Assembly (NCBI RefSeq): GCF_025465935.1
Contig: NZ_JANLNV010000051.1
Location: 43,315 to 107,314 of the forward strand
From: Pseudomonas sp. 7P_10.2_Bac1
GTDB taxonomy: Bacteria > Pseudomonadota > Gammaproteobacteria > Pseudomonadales > Pseudomonadaceae
Direction of reading: 5' to 3'
DNA length: 64,000 nt
This document shows, piece after piece, positions 1 through 8,882 of the stretch (position 1 is its first letter; every line of letters starts with the position of its first letter). A program made the position numbers and the translations under genes. The notes beneath the pieces were generated by a model. It was not told the origin of the DNA. It saw nothing but the letters and a program-made list of their open reading frames with translations, and searched no databases.

Positions 1-700
1 GCTTGCCCTCTTCCACAGTCCGCGTACGGATTTCTTCAGCCAGTACCTGCACATTGTTCAGCCGCGTGGTGCCACTGGCCGTCAGGCGTTGACCCATCGC
101 GTCGAAATCGTCAAGCAGTTCCAGACCTTTGCGATTGCGCGGCAGGATGAACGACACCGGCTGGTCCTCTTCATCCAATGCCACCGCGCTGACCCAGTCA
201 GCGTATAGCGACCCGGTGCTGTAGTACTTGCTGCCGGTGGCCCGGTAATGTTCGCCATCGCGCACAATCCGCGCGCTGATCGAGCCGTTGGCGCCGCCCA
301 CTTCCCAACCGGCATTGCCGACCACGGTGCCGTCCAGATAGCGCGCAAACCAGCGCTCACGCTCCACTTCGGCCTGTTCGCTGGAAGATGCCAGCAGCCC
401 CTCGACAAAACCGAAGCCCGGGCGCAAGGCCTGCGCAACGTTGGAATCGGCAGCGGCGATACGGATCAATAAACGGATCACGTCCTTGACCGAGCCGCCG
501 CTGCCGCCGTATCGCACCGGGATACGGGTGGTAAAAAAGCCGGCCTTGGCAATTTGCGCTACCGCGTCAAACGGCAGCAACCGATCACGCTCGCGCTGGG
601 CAGCCCCCAGAGCAATGCTCGGCAACAACTGGTCGGCACGGGCATTCAGCTCTTCGATTGACGCAACACTATGTTCAGTTACAAGAGACAGCGTAGTCAT
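1..700 (-). CDS. Acyl-CoA dehydrogenase-like (SfnB/DszC-type) oxidoreductase, 3' end outside window
   Basis: About 233 codons are visible, from an ATG at 700; the frame stays open to the left edge, so the C-terminus is missing. The translation has the N-terminal helical domain of flavin-dependent acyl-CoA dehydrogenases and a central segment with GNAGWEVGG, TGSKYYSTGS and MGQRLTASGTT, typical of the SfnB/DszC branch that oxidises organosulfur compounds or acts as a flavin-linked monooxygenase. It starts 23 nt after the stop of the ABC ATPase gene, so it is probably the last visible gene of that transport operon. Substrate is unknown; a role in sulfur scavenging is inferred from family and neighbours. 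Confidence 0.8.
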   Translation of the reverse strand, partial: MTTLSLVTEHSVASIEELNARADQLLPSIALGAAQRERDRLLPFDAVAQIAKAGFFTTRIPVRYGGSGGSVKDVIRLLIRIAAADSNVAQALRPGFGFVEGLLASSSEQAEVERERWFARYLDGTVVGNAGWEVGGANGSISARIVRDGEHYRATGSKYYSTGSLYADWVSAVALDEEDQPVSFILPRNRKGLELLDDFDAMGQRLTASGTTRLNNVQVLAEEIRTRTVEEGK

Positions 701-723
701 GACAATTCCTTAAGTGTTCAAGC

Positions 724-2436
724 TTAAATAGCGATCTTCCACAGTTGCGATTCGTCAAACCGCAACGCCGTGCTTTCGGCTTCCAGGGGCGGGACCAACA
801 GTGCAGTGTCGGCGCCCGGCAGGCGCGGCACAGCGCCCAGCAGACGTTGGGTGTAGGCGTGTTGCGGATGTTCAAACAACGTGTCGACCGGGGCGCTCTC
901 CACCACTTGGCCGTGTCGCATGACCAGTACCTGATCACTGACATGGCGAATCACCCCCAGGTCATGGGAAATAAACAGGTAGGCCAGCCCCAGCGAGGCC
1001 TGCAGATCTGCCAGCAGGTCCAGCACTTGCGCCTGCACCGAGACGTCGAGTGCCGAGACCGGCTCATCACAAATGATCACTTTCGGGTTGCTGGCAATGG
1101 CGCGGGCAATGGCCACCCGCTGGCGTTGCCCGCCCGACAATTGCAAAGGCCGCCGGGTGGCCAGTTCGGCGGGCAGGCGCACCTGGTCGAGCAATTCACT
1201 GATGCGGGCGGGCTGTTGCGACGCCGCAACACCGGCCACATCCAGCGCATCACCGAGGATCTGGCCGATGCTCCAACGCGGGTCGAAGGAGCTCAGTGGA
1301 TCTTGATAAATCACGCTGATGTCGCGGCGGCGCAAGCGCCGGTCTTTCTCCGCCACCCGCTGGGCGCCCGCACCCGACCAGGCATGCCCCAGAAACTCCA
1401 CCTGCCCGGCATCCGGTTCGAGCAGCCCGAGGACAATGCGTGCGACCGTGGTCTTGCCCGAACCGGACTCACCGACGATCCCCAACGTGCGTCCGGCCTG
1501 CAGCTCAAAACTGACGCCATCCACCACCTGACGCGATTGCTGATCGGGGCCGATATAGCGTTTGCCCAGTCCGCTGGCCTTGAGCAGCACCGGCGAGTCC
1601 GCACCGGGCCTGGGGGGTACCACTTGCCCGCTGTTGTGCGACGACAGCCGCGTGCCCCGCGCATGTTCGGCAGGCACCGCATCCAGCAACGCCTGGGTGT
1701 AAGGATGGCTGGGGGTGCGCAACACCTGCTGCATCGGCCCCTGCTCGACCACCACACCGTGGCGCAGCACCAGTACTTCGTCGGCCAGTTGTGCCACCAC
1801 CGCCAAGTCGTGGCTGATGATCAGCAGCGAGTCACCCCGGGCCTTGATCTCTTGCAGCACCTGCAGAATCTGCGCTTGCACCGTGGCATCCAGAGCGGTG
1901 GTCGGCTCGTCGGCAATCACCAACCCCGGGCTCAACGCCAGCGCACTGGCAATCAGCGCCCGCTGGCGCAGGCCGCCGGACAATTGATCAGGCCGCTGAC
2001 GCGCCCGCAACTCAGGCTCGGGCACGCCGACTTTATCCAGCAACTCGATAACCCGCTCAGCGCGGCTGCGGCGGTCGCCCCAGTGATGAGTTTCGAGTAC
2101 TTCAAGAATCTCCTTGCCCACCGGGCGCAGCGGATCGAGTGAAACCAGCGCATCCTGCAGCACAAACCCGATGCCTTTGCCGCGCAATCCACGCCAGCCA
2201 CGCTCAGACAGCCCGAGCAAATCCTGCCCGCCATAACTCAACGTACGGGCCGTGACCCGCGCACCGGCACCCGCCAGACCAATCAGGCTGCGCGCAGTCA
2301 CGCTCTTGCCAGAACCCGACTCCCCCACCAGCGCCAGGGTTTTACCGGGTGCCAGAGTGAAAGACACATCATGCACTACCGTCTGCCCGCCAAACTCGAT
2401 GGACAGGCCTTCGACGATCAAGTGTTTATCGCTCAT
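724..2436 (-). CDS. ABC transporter ATP-binding protein with two fused nucleotide-binding domains (DppD-DppF type)
   Basis: 570 residues containing two complete ATPase domains. The first has Walker A GESGSGKS, signature LSGGLRQR and Walker B with DEPTTALD; the second has GESGSGKT, LSGGQRQR and DEPVSALD. Such fused ATPases energise oligopeptide/nickel-type importers (PepT family), which usually use two separate subunits. The start at 2436 (MSDKHLIVEG) is preferred over an upstream in-frame start because its ATG overlaps the stop of the preceding permease gene (ATGA), a sign of translational coupling. It works with the two permeases and the binding protein immediately upstream. The imported molecule is unknown; the sulfur-gene context suggests an organosulfur compound or peptide. 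Confidence 0.92.
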   Translation of the reverse strand: MSDKHLIVEGLSIEFGGQTVVHDVSFTLAPGKTLALVGESGSGKSVTARSLIGLAGAGARVTARTLSYGGQDLLGLSERGWRGLRGKGIGFVLQDALVSLDPLRPVGKEILEVLETHHWGDRRSRAERVIELLDKVGVPEPELRARQRPDQLSGGLRQRALIASALALSPGLVIADEPTTALDATVQAQILQVLQEIKARGDSLLIISHDLAVVAQLADEVLVLRHGVVVEQGPMQQVLRTPSHPYTQALLDAVPAEHARGTRLSSHNSGQVVPPRPGADSPVLLKASGLGKRYIGPDQQSRQVVDGVSFELQAGRTLGIVGESGSGKTTVARIVLGLLEPDAGQVEFLGHAWSGAGAQRVAEKDRRLRRRDISVIYQDPLSSFDPRWSIGQILGDALDVAGVAASQQPARISELLDQVRLPAELATRRPLQLSGGQRQRVAIARAIASNPKVIICDEPVSALDVSVQAQVLDLLADLQASLGLAYLFISHDLGVIRHVSDQVLVMRHGQVVESAPVDTLFEHPQHAYTQRLLGAVPRLPGADTALLVPPLEAESTALRFDESQLWKIAI

Positions 2437-3296
2437 GACAGGCGACCCTCCAGACGTTGTTGCAGATAACGGCCCGCGACTGTGGTCGACAGCGTGGTGA
2501 GTACAATGAACAGGCCGGGGAAGAAGGTCAGCCACCAGGCGTTGGCGACAAAATCACGCCCCATGGACAACATCGTCCCCCACTCCGGCGCAGGCGGCTT
2601 TGCGCCCAACCCCAGAAAGCTCAGGGCCGAAGCCCAGACAATCGCCTGGCCGACACCCATGGTCAGGGTCACGATCAGCGGACGCATGGCATTGGGTAGC
2701 AATTGACGCAAGATAATCCGCCGTGTGGGGTGCCCCAGGGCGACTGCTGCTTCGATGTAGCCGGCGTTGCGCACCGCCAGCACCTGACCACGCACCATCC
2801 GGGCGTACCCGGGTGCAGCGCCCAGCCCGGTGGCGATAATCAATGGCCCGATACCGCTGCCAAACACCGCCACAAACAACAACGCCAGCACCAGGCTGGG
2901 GAACGCAAAGAGAATTTCCAGCAACCAGCCCACGGCGCGGTCGAGTCGCGCACCGCCAAGCCCGCCCAGCAGGCCCAAGGCAATCGCAATGGTCATGGCC
3001 AGTGCGGTAGCCGCCAGGCCGATCAACAGTGACTGACGGGTGCCATAAATCACCCGCGAGAAAATATCCCGGCCGGACTGATCGGTGCCGAACCAATGTG
3101 CCCATCCGGGTGGATGGAAGGCATCACGCGGCACAATCGCCAGCGGATCGGCATGGCTGAAGAGGGACGGGAACAGCGCTGCAATGATCAAAAATGCCAG
3201 AAAAACCAGCGCCAGCAATGGGCCAAGTGGCACCTTGCGCGCAGTGCGTTGCGCCCGCACACCGGGCAACCGGGTCTCGAGAGTCAGTGCGCTCAT
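2433..3296 (-). CDS. ABC transporter permease (DppC/OppC type)
   Basis: 287 residues, inner-membrane permease with several hydrophobic segments and the conserved binding-protein-dependent transport loop (around ALGHPTRRIILRQLLPN). An N-terminal extension before the first membrane helix and the FGTDQSGRDIFSRVIYGTR segment are typical of DppC-type subunits. The start at 3296 (MSALTLETR) is chosen because its ATG overlaps the stop of the upstream DppB-type permease by ATGA, and its own stop overlaps the ATPase gene the same way. It should pair with the other permease to form the channel of the importer. Confidence 0.92.
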   Translation of the reverse strand: MSALTLETRLPGVRAQRTARKVPLGPLLALVFLAFLIIAALFPSLFSHADPLAIVPRDAFHPPGWAHWFGTDQSGRDIFSRVIYGTRQSLLIGLAATALAMTIAIALGLLGGLGGARLDRAVGWLLEILFAFPSLVLALLFVAVFGSGIGPLIIATGLGAAPGYARMVRGQVLAVRNAGYIEAAVALGHPTRRIILRQLLPNAMRPLIVTLTMGVGQAIVWASALSFLGLGAKPPAPEWGTMLSMGRDFVANAWWLTFFPGLFIVLTTLSTTVAGRYLQQRLEGRLS

Positions 3297-4273
3297 GCTG
3301 TTTTCCCCTGTTGACGAGGGTCGACCCACAGGTGCAGCAGGTCGACCAGAATGTTGGCCAGCACATACACCGCCGCCACCGCCAGACTGATGCCGATGGT
3401 CAGCGGCAAGTCCTGCGCCTGCACCGCCTGATACAACTGGCGCCCAAGCCCCTTGCGCGAAAAGATCACTTCAATCACCACCGCACCGCTGATCAAGGCG
3501 CCGATGGCCCAGCCCGACAATGAAATACCCGGCAGCACCGCATGGCGCAGCGCATGCTTGAAGCGCACTGCGATTTCACTCAAGCCACGGGTCCGAGCCG
3601 TCAGCACAAAGGGTTGCTCCAGGGTCAGTTCCAGCGACTCACGAGTCACCTGGGCGATAAAACCTGCCAGCGGAATCGCCAACGCCACCGATGGCAACAC
3701 CAGGGTCCGCCAGCCATCGCTGCCGGCAGGGGGAAACCAGCGCAACCCGAAAGCAAACACCGCCAGCAGCACCAGCCCGAGCCAAAAATGCGGGATTGCC
3801 GCCGAGACGGTTTCTGCAAACGAAGCCACCTTAGCCACCCAGCGCTGCCGCCCGGCCGTGAGTACGGTGAGTAACAGCACCAGCAACCAGGCCAGCACCA
3901 GAGCGGTAAACGTCAGTTGCAAAGTGGCCCACGATTGCTCGGCCAGCACACGGGTCACGGGTAGATGCTGTGAGTAGGACATCCCCAAATCACCTTGAAC
4001 CAGACGCCCCAGATACAACACGTACTGAACTGCCAAAGGCTTGTCCAAGCCAAACTCGCGGGTGGCTTCTGCGATGGTTTCAGGGCTCGGGTTGCCACTC
4101 GGCCCGCCGAGGATGGCCAGCACCGGATCGCCCGGCATCAGCCGCAGGGCAAAGAAGGTCAGGGTCGCCACGGCCCACAACACCAGCACTCCGCCCGCCA
4201 GACGCCAAACGGCGCGACGGCCCACCTGCACCCAGCGCTCGCGCTGCAGATTCACAGTCTCGATTCGGCTCAT
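3293..4273 (-). CDS. ABC transporter permease (DppB/OppB type)
   Basis: 326 residues. A first membrane helix is followed by the FALRLMPGDPVLAILGG segment that marks DppB-type permeases, then a periplasmic region and five more hydrophobic helices with the conserved ARTRGLSEIAVRFKHALRHA cytoplasmic loop. It lies 13 nt downstream of the substrate-binding protein gene and overlaps the next permease by 4 nt, so the four genes form a compact importer operon. It provides half of the membrane channel; specificity comes from the binding protein. Confidence 0.92.
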   Translation of the reverse strand: MSRIETVNLQRERWVQVGRRAVWRLAGGVLVLWAVATLTFFALRLMPGDPVLAILGGPSGNPSPETIAEATREFGLDKPLAVQYVLYLGRLVQGDLGMSYSQHLPVTRVLAEQSWATLQLTFTALVLAWLLVLLLTVLTAGRQRWVAKVASFAETVSAAIPHFWLGLVLLAVFAFGLRWFPPAGSDGWRTLVLPSVALAIPLAGFIAQVTRESLELTLEQPFVLTARTRGLSEIAVRFKHALRHAVLPGISLSGWAIGALISGAVVIEVIFSRKGLGRQLYQAVQAQDLPLTIGISLAVAAVYVLANILVDLLHLWVDPRQQGKTA

Positions 4274-4286
4274 TTATTCACCCTTT

Positions 4287-5939
4287 TCATTTGTTAACCC
4301 AGGCGTCATACAAATAAGTCACCGCCAGCGACGGTTCCAACCGCACGCCCTGGGTGGTCTTGTAGATGCCCAGACGTGAGCTTTGCGGGTAGGTAGTCAG
4401 TTGCAGGTATTGGTTGGAGGCAATCTGCTGCGCCTTGTAATACAGCGCTTTGCGTTGCTCAGGGTCTTGGGTGGTCAACGCCTGGCGCACCAGCCCGTCA
4501 AACGCGGGATCGTTGAAGCCGGCGGTGTTCTGGTGATAACCGCCGACCCCGGCCGGGCTGAGGAACTCAGAGCCGAAAATGATCCGCAGTACGTCCGCAG
4601 TGTTGGTGTTCCAGTAGCCGATGCGGATGTCGTAGTCCCAGTCCGCCTGGCGCTGGGTAGCCTGCACATCACTCATCTGGTCAATGATCAGTTGAATGCC
4701 CACAGCCCGGGTGGTGGCTTGCACCTGCTCCCACAGGGTGTATTCCGACGGCGGCGTGCGGTTGCCTATCACCACATGCACCTGCAGGCGCTTGCCGTCA
4801 CGGGTGCGATACCCTTCGGCATCGCGCCCGGTCCAGCCAGCTTCATCCAGCAACTGCGCGGCGCGGGCCGGGTCGTAGTCCTGGGCGTGTTCAAAGTCCG
4901 GACTGTAGAAACGCGTGGCCGAACTCAGCGGTCCACCGGCACGCGGGAACTCATTGAAGTACACACTTTTGAGCGCCCCTTCGATATCCGAACTACGGAC
5001 AAATGCTTCGCGTACTTTCACGTCATTGAATGGCGCACGGGTGATGTTCAGCGTGCCGTTGGTAGGGTTGCCCGGACGCAACGCGACCATCACCGTGAGG
5101 TCCGGATTACGGCGTGCGGCCTCATGGGATTCGGGCGGCAAGGCTTCGATCACATCGACCTCCCCGGCCTGCAACGAGGCAAAACGCACCGACGGTTCCT
5201 GAATGAACTTCCAGACAATACGCTCCAGCCACGCCGGGCCTTGGTGTTTGGCGGTCGGCGGCGCCCAGTTGTAATCGGGGTTGCGCACCAGTTCGACTTG
5301 GCTTTGCCGGTCCCAACGGACGATCTTGAAGGGGCCGCTGCCCACCGGGCTTTCGCAGTTTTCATCCCGCGAACGCAGCAACGCGGTCGGCGACTCAATC
5401 CCCAGGAACCCTTGCGCCAACACCTCCAAAAAGGCCGCGTACGGCGTGGCCAGGTGCACCACGGCCGTGTGGTCATCGATCACGTCTGTGCTGCGGTACT
5501 GGCGGATATAGCCACCGGCCGTGCTCGATTGGGTTTTCGGGTTGGCCATGTGGTCGAGGTTGGCCTTGACCGCTGCCGCGTTGAACGGCGTGCCGTCCGT
5601 GAAGTGCACGTCATCACGCAAATGGAAGGTGTAATCCAGACCGTCAGGCGAGACTTCCCAGCTTTTGGCCAACCACGGGCCGATTTGCCCTTGTTCGTCC
5701 ATCGACACCAGCGAGTCGAGGTATTGCTGACCGATAAATACCTGCGGCATGTCACCGGCAACATGCGGATCAAGGCAGGTGGGTTCGCGGTCCGTGGCAT
5801 AAATCAGCGTGCCTCCGCTGACCGGTTTGTCACTGCGCGCAACGGTTGAATGTTCCTGCCCGCAACCGGCCAGCACTGTGCACAAAGCTGCGATACCGAG
5901 TAGCGGAAATGTTCGAGTCATGGGGGATGTCGTGCGCAT
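4287..5939 (-). CDS. ABC transporter substrate-binding lipoprotein, family 5 (peptide/nickel type)
   Basis: 550 residues with a signal peptide ending in a lipobox (TVLAGC), so it is predicted to be a periplasmic lipoprotein. The mature part shows family 5 features such as GGTLIYATDREPTCLDPH, the FNAAAVKANLDH segment and YDPARAAQLLDEAGW. Start 5939 was chosen over the longer frame (5981) because it lies just downstream of a -24/-12 promoter and has an AGCAGG ribosome site; an ATG at 5921 is an alternative. It is the first gene of the importer operon (binding protein, two permeases, fused ATPase). The ligand cannot be read from sequence; with sulfur-starvation enzymes on both sides an organosulfur ligand is the best guess. 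Confidence 0.9.
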   Translation of the reverse strand: MRTTSPMTRTFPLLGIAALCTVLAGCGQEHSTVARSDKPVSGGTLIYATDREPTCLDPHVAGDMPQVFIGQQYLDSLVSMDEQGQIGPWLAKSWEVSPDGLDYTFHLRDDVHFTDGTPFNAAAVKANLDHMANPKTQSSTAGGYIRQYRSTDVIDDHTAVVHLATPYAAFLEVLAQGFLGIESPTALLRSRDENCESPVGSGPFKIVRWDRQSQVELVRNPDYNWAPPTAKHQGPAWLERIVWKFIQEPSVRFASLQAGEVDVIEALPPESHEAARRNPDLTVMVALRPGNPTNGTLNITRAPFNDVKVREAFVRSSDIEGALKSVYFNEFPRAGGPLSSATRFYSPDFEHAQDYDPARAAQLLDEAGWTGRDAEGYRTRDGKRLQVHVVIGNRTPPSEYTLWEQVQATTRAVGIQLIIDQMSDVQATQRQADWDYDIRIGYWNTNTADVLRIIFGSEFLSPAGVGGYHQNTAGFNDPAFDGLVRQALTTQDPEQRKALYYKAQQIASNQYLQLTTYPQSSRLGIYKTTQGVRLEPSLAVTYLYDAWVNK

Positions 5940-5973
5940 ATGACCTGCTGCCTTAAGTCCGGGACTTAGGCTA

Positions 5974-5990
5974 TTGCACAAGCCATGCCG
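5974..5990 (-). promoter_or_regulatory. Sigma-54 (-24/-12) promoter of the ABC importer operon
   Basis: On the minus strand the sequence reads CGGCATG, four bases, GTGCA, giving GG and GC separated by exactly 10 bases, the defining spacing of RpoN promoters (consensus TGGCACG-N4-TTGCW). The predicted transcript starts about 25 nt before the ATG at 5939. The same GGCATG core recurs in two other promoters of this locus (8695, 11849). Confidence 0.65.
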
Positions 5991-6042
5991 GGTTTTTCAC
6001 CCCGCAAACAGGCACTGATCAACAGATTGAGGGCGTTAAAAA

Positions 6043-6078
6043 CAACAGTCTGTGCAGCGACTGTTGGCGAGCCAACAG
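6043..6078 (-). promoter_or_regulatory. Candidate enhancer-binding-protein site (UAS) for the importer operon
   Basis: Contains the palindrome TGTTGGCGAGCCAACA at 6062-6077 (perfect outer arms ACTGTTGGC/GCCAACAGT) preceded by CAACAGTCTGT at 6043. It is centred about 81 bp upstream of the GG of the -24 element. The element at 11928-11962 has the same arrangement with the same CAACAGTCTGT half. This is the expected location of an activator site for sigma-54 promoters; SfnR is the obvious candidate activator but is not encoded in this window. Confidence 0.55.
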
Positions 6079-6094
6079 TTGGCTGAAAACCCAC

Positions 6095-6159
6095 TGCAGG
6101 AGCGAGCTCGTCTCGCGATCGTTTGATCTTTAAAAAGATCGCGAGGCAAGCTCCTACAG
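6095..6159. repeat. REP/BIME palindromic repeat
   Basis: Two inverted copies of the Pseudomonas REP sequence (GCAGGAGCGAGC ... GAGGCAAGCTCCTACAG) with GATCGCGAG cores form an imperfect hairpin between the NtaA-type monooxygenase gene and the importer operon. Related copies occur at 8828, 14264 and 63733. Confidence 0.8.
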
Positions 6160-6168
6160 GTAATGCAT

Positions 6169-7563
6169 TCAGAAACGCAACGGTGTGGCCGGTTGCTGCA
6201 ACACCGCCGCGTCTCGATAACGGGCGCCGAAATGATCACTCGGCAGTCGCGCCTGCCCGGCACCGAACAGCCGCTCGCGCAAGGTTTCGCCTTCGTTGTA
6301 GCGCTCACGGAAACGCCCACGGCGACGCAGTTCAGGGATCACCAACTCAATAAAATCTCGGGCCGTTTCAAACGACAGGTACTGACGCAGATTGATCCCG
6401 TCAATGCCGTCGACATCCAGCCATTTCTCGATTTCATCCGCCACCACCGTCGGCGTGCCCGCAACAAAGAAGCGCTCCCGATTAAAGCCCGAGAACTGCG
6501 ACAGCACCGTGCCCACCGTCCACTCCGGCTTGTAGCGTTGCAGGCTTTCCCAGCCGTCAACCTTAAGCTCGATCAAATCACTGATCAGCGCATCGCTCGG
6601 GTACGCGGTCAGATCAATCGCCGACTGATGATGGGCCAGTGAGGCTTCGACGCTCATCAACTTGCGATAGCTGTCGAGCTTGCGGCTCACCTCTTCATCG
6701 GTGCGGCCCACGATCACCCCGGCCATGACGATGAATTTCAAACCTTCCGGATCACGCTCATGGGCCACCGCCTTGTTACGCATGGCCTGGATATTGGCGC
6801 GCACGGCCGGGGTGTCGAGGCCACCGGTAAACACCACTTCAGCATGCCGGCCGGCAAACTCGATACCGGCTGGGGAGCCGGTTGCCTGGAACAGCACCGG
6901 CGTGCGCTGACGCGAAGGCTGGCACAGATGGGGCCCGGCCACGCGGAAGTGTTCGCCGACGTGGTTGATGTAGCGAACTTTTTGCGGGTCGGTGTACACC
7001 CGCTGTTCGCGGTCGATAATCACCGCGTCATCGTCCCATGAGCCCTCCCACAGCTTGTAGAGCACATCCAGGTATTCATCGGCAATTTTATAACGATGGT
7101 CGTGGACCACCTCGGTGTCATGCCCAAAGTTACGCGCGGCATTGGGCAGGTATGAAGTCACGATATTCCAGCCCACCCGGCCCTTGGTCAGGTGGTCGAG
7201 GGTGCTCATGCGCCGGGCAAAGGCAAACGGCGGCTCGTAAGTGGTCGAGAAGGTGGCGCCAAAACCCAGGTTCTTGGTCACTGCAGCCATCGCTGGAATC
7301 ACCATTAACGGGTCATTGCTGGGGATCTGCATGGCCTCGCGCAAAGCGGTTTCCGGGCCATTGCGAAAACGGTCATAGGTGCCGATTACGTCTGCCAGAA
7401 ACACTCCATCAAAAGTGCCGTATTCCAGCAGTTGCGCCAGCTCGGTCCAGTACTCCAGATCATTGAAACGGTGACGATTGTTCTCTGGATGCACCCACAG
7501 GCCGTGAACGATATGGCTCACGCAATTCATTTCAAACAGGTTGACGTGCAGTTGCTTGGGCAT
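6169..7563 (-). CDS. NtaA/SnaA/DmoA-family FMN-dependent monooxygenase (bacterial luciferase-like)
   Basis: 464 residues, a full-length bacterial-luciferase-like flavin monooxygenase. Diagnostic segments are NLFEMNCVSHIVHGLW at the N-terminus, GVFLADVIGTYD, the LTKGRVGWNIVTSYLPNAARNFG block and PVLFQATGSPAGIEFAGRHAEVVFTG, all characteristic of the NtaA/SnaA/DszA/DmoA group. These enzymes use FMNH2 from a partner reductase and O2 to oxidise substrates such as nitrilotriacetate, dimethylsulfide or dibenzothiophene sulfone. The gene starts 11 nt after the stop of the aldo/keto reductase gene, so both are probably one unit driven by the -24/-12 promoter at 8695. An organosulfur substrate is inferred from context. 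Confidence 0.88.
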   Translation of the reverse strand: MPKQLHVNLFEMNCVSHIVHGLWVHPENNRHRFNDLEYWTELAQLLEYGTFDGVFLADVIGTYDRFRNGPETALREAMQIPSNDPLMVIPAMAAVTKNLGFGATFSTTYEPPFAFARRMSTLDHLTKGRVGWNIVTSYLPNAARNFGHDTEVVHDHRYKIADEYLDVLYKLWEGSWDDDAVIIDREQRVYTDPQKVRYINHVGEHFRVAGPHLCQPSRQRTPVLFQATGSPAGIEFAGRHAEVVFTGGLDTPAVRANIQAMRNKAVAHERDPEGLKFIVMAGVIVGRTDEEVSRKLDSYRKLMSVEASLAHHQSAIDLTAYPSDALISDLIELKVDGWESLQRYKPEWTVGTVLSQFSGFNRERFFVAGTPTVVADEIEKWLDVDGIDGINLRQYLSFETARDFIELVIPELRRRGRFRERYNEGETLRERLFGAGQARLPSDHFGARYRDAAVLQQPATPLRF

Positions 7564-7574
7564 CGCCTGTACTC

Positions 7575-8630
7575 CTAGGGCGCCGGGTTCGGGATGCGCT
7601 GGTGGATGGCCTCAAGGCGCGCCAGAATCTCCGGGCTGAGGGTGACGTTGAGCGCGCTGAGGTTGTCGCGCAATTGCACCAGGCTGGTCTGACCGGTCAG
7701 TGCACTGGCCACAAACGGTTTGTTGATCACGTAGGCAAGGGCCAATTGCGCCGGGGTCAGATCGTGCTCGCGGGCCACTTGCACGTAACCGGCAATGGCT
7801 TCTTGTGCCAGCACACTGTCGTAACGGCTGAAGGTGCGATACACCGCCGCCAGCCGCGAACCTTCGGGGCGCGCACCGCCCAGGTACTTGCCGGTCAAGG
7901 TGCCGAACGCCAGCGGCGAATAGGCCAGCAGGCTTACGCCTTCACGATGGGTGAACTCCGACAAACCGCCCTCGTACAGACGGTTCAGCAAGCTATAGGG
8001 GTTTTGAATGCTGACAATCTTCGGCAAGCCCAGACGCTCGCTCTGCTTGAGGAACTCAGCCACGCCCCAGGCCGTTTCGTTGGAGACACCAATGTGACGG
8101 ATCTTACCCGCCTTGACCTGATCGGCCAGCACCGACAGGGTTTCTTCGATGGCCACGCTGTGTGTGTCTTCAACATAGGGGTATTCGCGCAGACCAAAAA
8201 AATTGGTCGAGCGATCTGGCCAGTGCAGTTGATAGAGGTCCAGGTAATCGGTATTCAGGCGTTTGAGACTGCCGTCCAGAGCGTCGACGATATTGCGCCG
8301 GTCATGCCGGGTCAGGCCATCGCGAATATGCAGTTGGCCGCCAGGCTCACGGGCCGGGCCGGCGATTTTGCTGGCCAGCACGATGTCTGCACGGCGCGCG
8401 CTGTTGGCGGCCAGCCAGTTGCCAATGAAACGCTCCGTGGTACGCCAGGTATCGCCGCGGGTGGGCGTGGGGTACATCTCGGCGGTGTCGATGAGATTGA
8501 CGCCTTCGTCCAGCGCCAGGTCGATCTGCTGATGGGCCTCGTTTTCAGTGTTTTGATGGCCCCAGGTCATGGTGCCAAGGCCCAGAACACTGACCTTGAT
8601 GTCGCTGTTGCCCAATTGACGGTAATGCAT
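7575..8630 (-). CDS. Tas-like NADP(H)-dependent aldo/keto reductase
   Basis: 351 residues, close to the usual length of the Tas group. The start at 8630 (MHYRQLGNSDIKVS) has an AGGA ribosome site 6 nt upstream, so the longer in-frame start at 8666 is rejected. Visible features are GLGTMTWG near the N-terminus, the active-site Asp/Tyr segment NLIDTAEMYPTPTRG, the Lys of VLASKIAG, the LYQLHWPDR block with the catalytic His, and the C-terminal NADP-binding region. These soluble barrel enzymes reduce aldehydes or ketones. It heads a two-gene unit with the FMN monooxygenase; its job in sulfur scavenging is not known. Confidence 0.88.
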   Translation of the reverse strand: MHYRQLGNSDIKVSVLGLGTMTWGHQNTENEAHQQIDLALDEGVNLIDTAEMYPTPTRGDTWRTTERFIGNWLAANSARRADIVLASKIAGPAREPGGQLHIRDGLTRHDRRNIVDALDGSLKRLNTDYLDLYQLHWPDRSTNFFGLREYPYVEDTHSVAIEETLSVLADQVKAGKIRHIGVSNETAWGVAEFLKQSERLGLPKIVSIQNPYSLLNRLYEGGLSEFTHREGVSLLAYSPLAFGTLTGKYLGGARPEGSRLAAVYRTFSRYDSVLAQEAIAGYVQVAREHDLTPAQLALAYVINKPFVASALTGQTSLVQLRDNLSALNVTLSPEILARLEAIHQRIPNPAP

Positions 8631-8694
8631 GAAAGGTCCTTTTTTGCTGGCAATCAATACAAACACTTCGAGTGTTTATGACTGCCAGGAACCT

Positions 8695-8712
8695 ATGCAC
8701 CTAACATGCCAC
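8695..8712 (-). promoter_or_regulatory. Sigma-54 (-24/-12) promoter of the aldo/keto reductase-monooxygenase unit
   Basis: Minus strand reads TGGCATG, TTAG, GTGCA: GG and GC are separated by exactly 10 bases and the -24 half nearly matches the RpoN consensus. The expected start of transcription is about 55 nt upstream of the ATG at 8630. The leader between them contains a perfect 7-bp hairpin, AAACACT-TCG-AGTGTTT (8661-8677), of unknown role. Confidence 0.7.
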
Positions 8713-8796
8713 GGCCCCCAACCTCAGGCGTAGCGGCATACTGGCCCTGCGTGTCAGGGAGCGGTTTGTTGAACCGTATGCAATGTGTTCATGAAG

Positions 8797-8812
8797 TGTT
8801 GGGCAACCAACA
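8797..8812 (-). promoter_or_regulatory. Candidate enhancer-binding-protein site (UAS) for the aldo/keto reductase unit
   Basis: TGTTGGGCAACCAACA has perfect 6-bp arms (TGTTGG/CCAACA) and a 4-nt spacer. It is centred about 95 bp upstream of the GG of the -24 element and matches the palindromes at 6062 and 11947. Confidence 0.5.
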
Positions 8813-8827
8813 GGTTGATTTGTTTGC

Positions 8828-8880
8828 TTCGCGATCGTTTAAACGATCAAAAGATCGCGAGGCAAGCTCGCTCCTACAGA
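8828..8880. repeat. REP/BIME palindromic repeat
   Basis: Cores GCGATCGTTT and AAAGATCGCGAGGC with a GCTCGCTCCTACAG tail match the other REP elements of the window. It separates the small lipoprotein gene from the activator site at 8797. Confidence 0.75.
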
Positions 8881-8882
8881 GT

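Noticed and set aside
4383..5849. Long open frame opposite the substrate-binding protein gene
   Set aside because: The minus-strand frame is a clear family 5 binding lipoprotein; the plus frame has no recognisable domain.
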